Below, in pieces: positions 41,044-41,271 of a stretch of DNA of 41,271 bases. Below the pieces are notes generated by a model, which saw only the letters and a list, made by a program, of their open reading frames with translations, was not told the origin of the DNA and ran no database searches. This stretch comes from a bacterium (GTDB lineage Bacteria > Vulcanimicrobiota > Xenobia > Xenobiales > JADMJV01). Position 1 is the first letter of the stretch. Every line of letters begins with the position of its first letter. Location of the stretch: positions 1 to 41,271 of the forward strand of contig JAFEBA010000098.1 of the NCBI GenBank assembly GCA_018266105.1, written 5' to 3'. The position numbers and the translations under genes are program-made.

Positions 41044-41271
41044 TCCTTGGAAACTGAAGAACTCTCAATCGAGCGCCGAGGTCCTGTCTCTGGCCCCAGG
41101 CCCCGCTCGAAATCCAGAGCCCAAGCCCAAAAACTCGCGATCAATGCACTCCTCAGGCGTCGATTGCGAAGGGCTAGCGGGTGGTCTTCGAGAACCGCTC
41201 GCAAAGCCACCTCTAAAGTCCGGAGCGCATCGTGATGTTCGTGGCGCGCTCCATTCCCGGCGATCAACGCC
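41040..41271 (-). CDS. Possible C-terminal part of a minus-strand gene (window edge)
   Basis: A minus-strand frame runs from the window edge to a TAG at 41040-41042, overlapping the cas2 stop. It stays open at the edge and includes ALIASFWAWALDFERGLGPE. No family was recognised, and the frame may be non-coding leader sequence of a CRISPR array. No repeats of CRISPR length are visible in this stretch. Confidence 0.25.
   Translation of the reverse strand, partial: ALIAGNGARHEHHDALRTLEVALRAVLEDHPLALRNRRLRSALIASFWAWALDFERGLGPETGPRRSIESSSVSKD

Noticed and set aside
41044..41271. CRISPR array after cas2
   Set aside because: No repeated unit of 25-40 bases is visible; at most this could be leader sequence.

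Overview
The window looks like a chromosomal segment of a GC-rich, free-living bacterium. Genes are tightly packed, GTG and TTG starts are common, and one operon encodes phosphorelay signalling proteins. I could not fix the phylum from sequence alone. No rRNA, tRNA, IS element or CRISPR repeat array was seen.

Region 1 (1-6.1 kb) is a three-gene signalling operon: a hybrid sensor kinase (GAF, PAS, HisKA, HATPase, REC, HPt), a REC/HD-GYP c-di-GMP phosphodiesterase and a REC/SpoIIE-type PP2C phosphatase. The genes overlap by 4 and 11 bases. Region 2 (6.1-14.5 kb) holds poorly characterised genes: a possible DUF7003 protein, a large ankyrin-repeat protein, an M48 metalloprotease and two distant paralogues that resemble degenerate Hsp90/GHKL ATPases. 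The paralogous N-termini fix the start of the first one. Region 3 (14.4-18.5 kb) is a redox operon: a DUF2255 protein, an alcohol dehydrogenase gene broken by an internal deletion and two tandem aldo/keto reductases. A convergent AraC-type regulator closes it. A NERD-domain SF1 helicase and a small orphan gene follow.

Region 4 (20.9-41 kb) is the most interesting part. It is a type I-G (formerly I-U) CRISPR-Cas locus whose effector operon (cas3, csx17/cas8g, csb1/cas7, csb2/cas5-6) is separated from its adaptation operon (cas4-cas1 fusion, cas2) by about 11 kb. The effector operon runs on into a frameshifted Mrr-like endonuclease gene. The interval also holds a Septu-like ATPase/HNH pair, a small gene pair, a decayed large gene, and an operon encoding a compact AddB-like nuclease, a compact AddA-like helicase-nuclease and a WYL-domain regulator.

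The key observation is a shared promoter architecture. The dyad GCGACA-N5-TGTCGC (or a one-mismatch version) lies upstream of cas3, of addB and of cas4-cas1. In all three it is followed by exactly 10 bases, then a YAnnnT -10-like hexamer, then 6 bases ending in GC, then an A. For addB and cas4-cas1 that A is the A of the ATG start codon, so both mRNAs look leaderless. I infer one regulon, probably controlled by the WYL protein, that joins interference, adaptation and an AddAB-type DNA-end-processing machine. This would make the AddAB-like pair a dedicated CRISPR accessory module.
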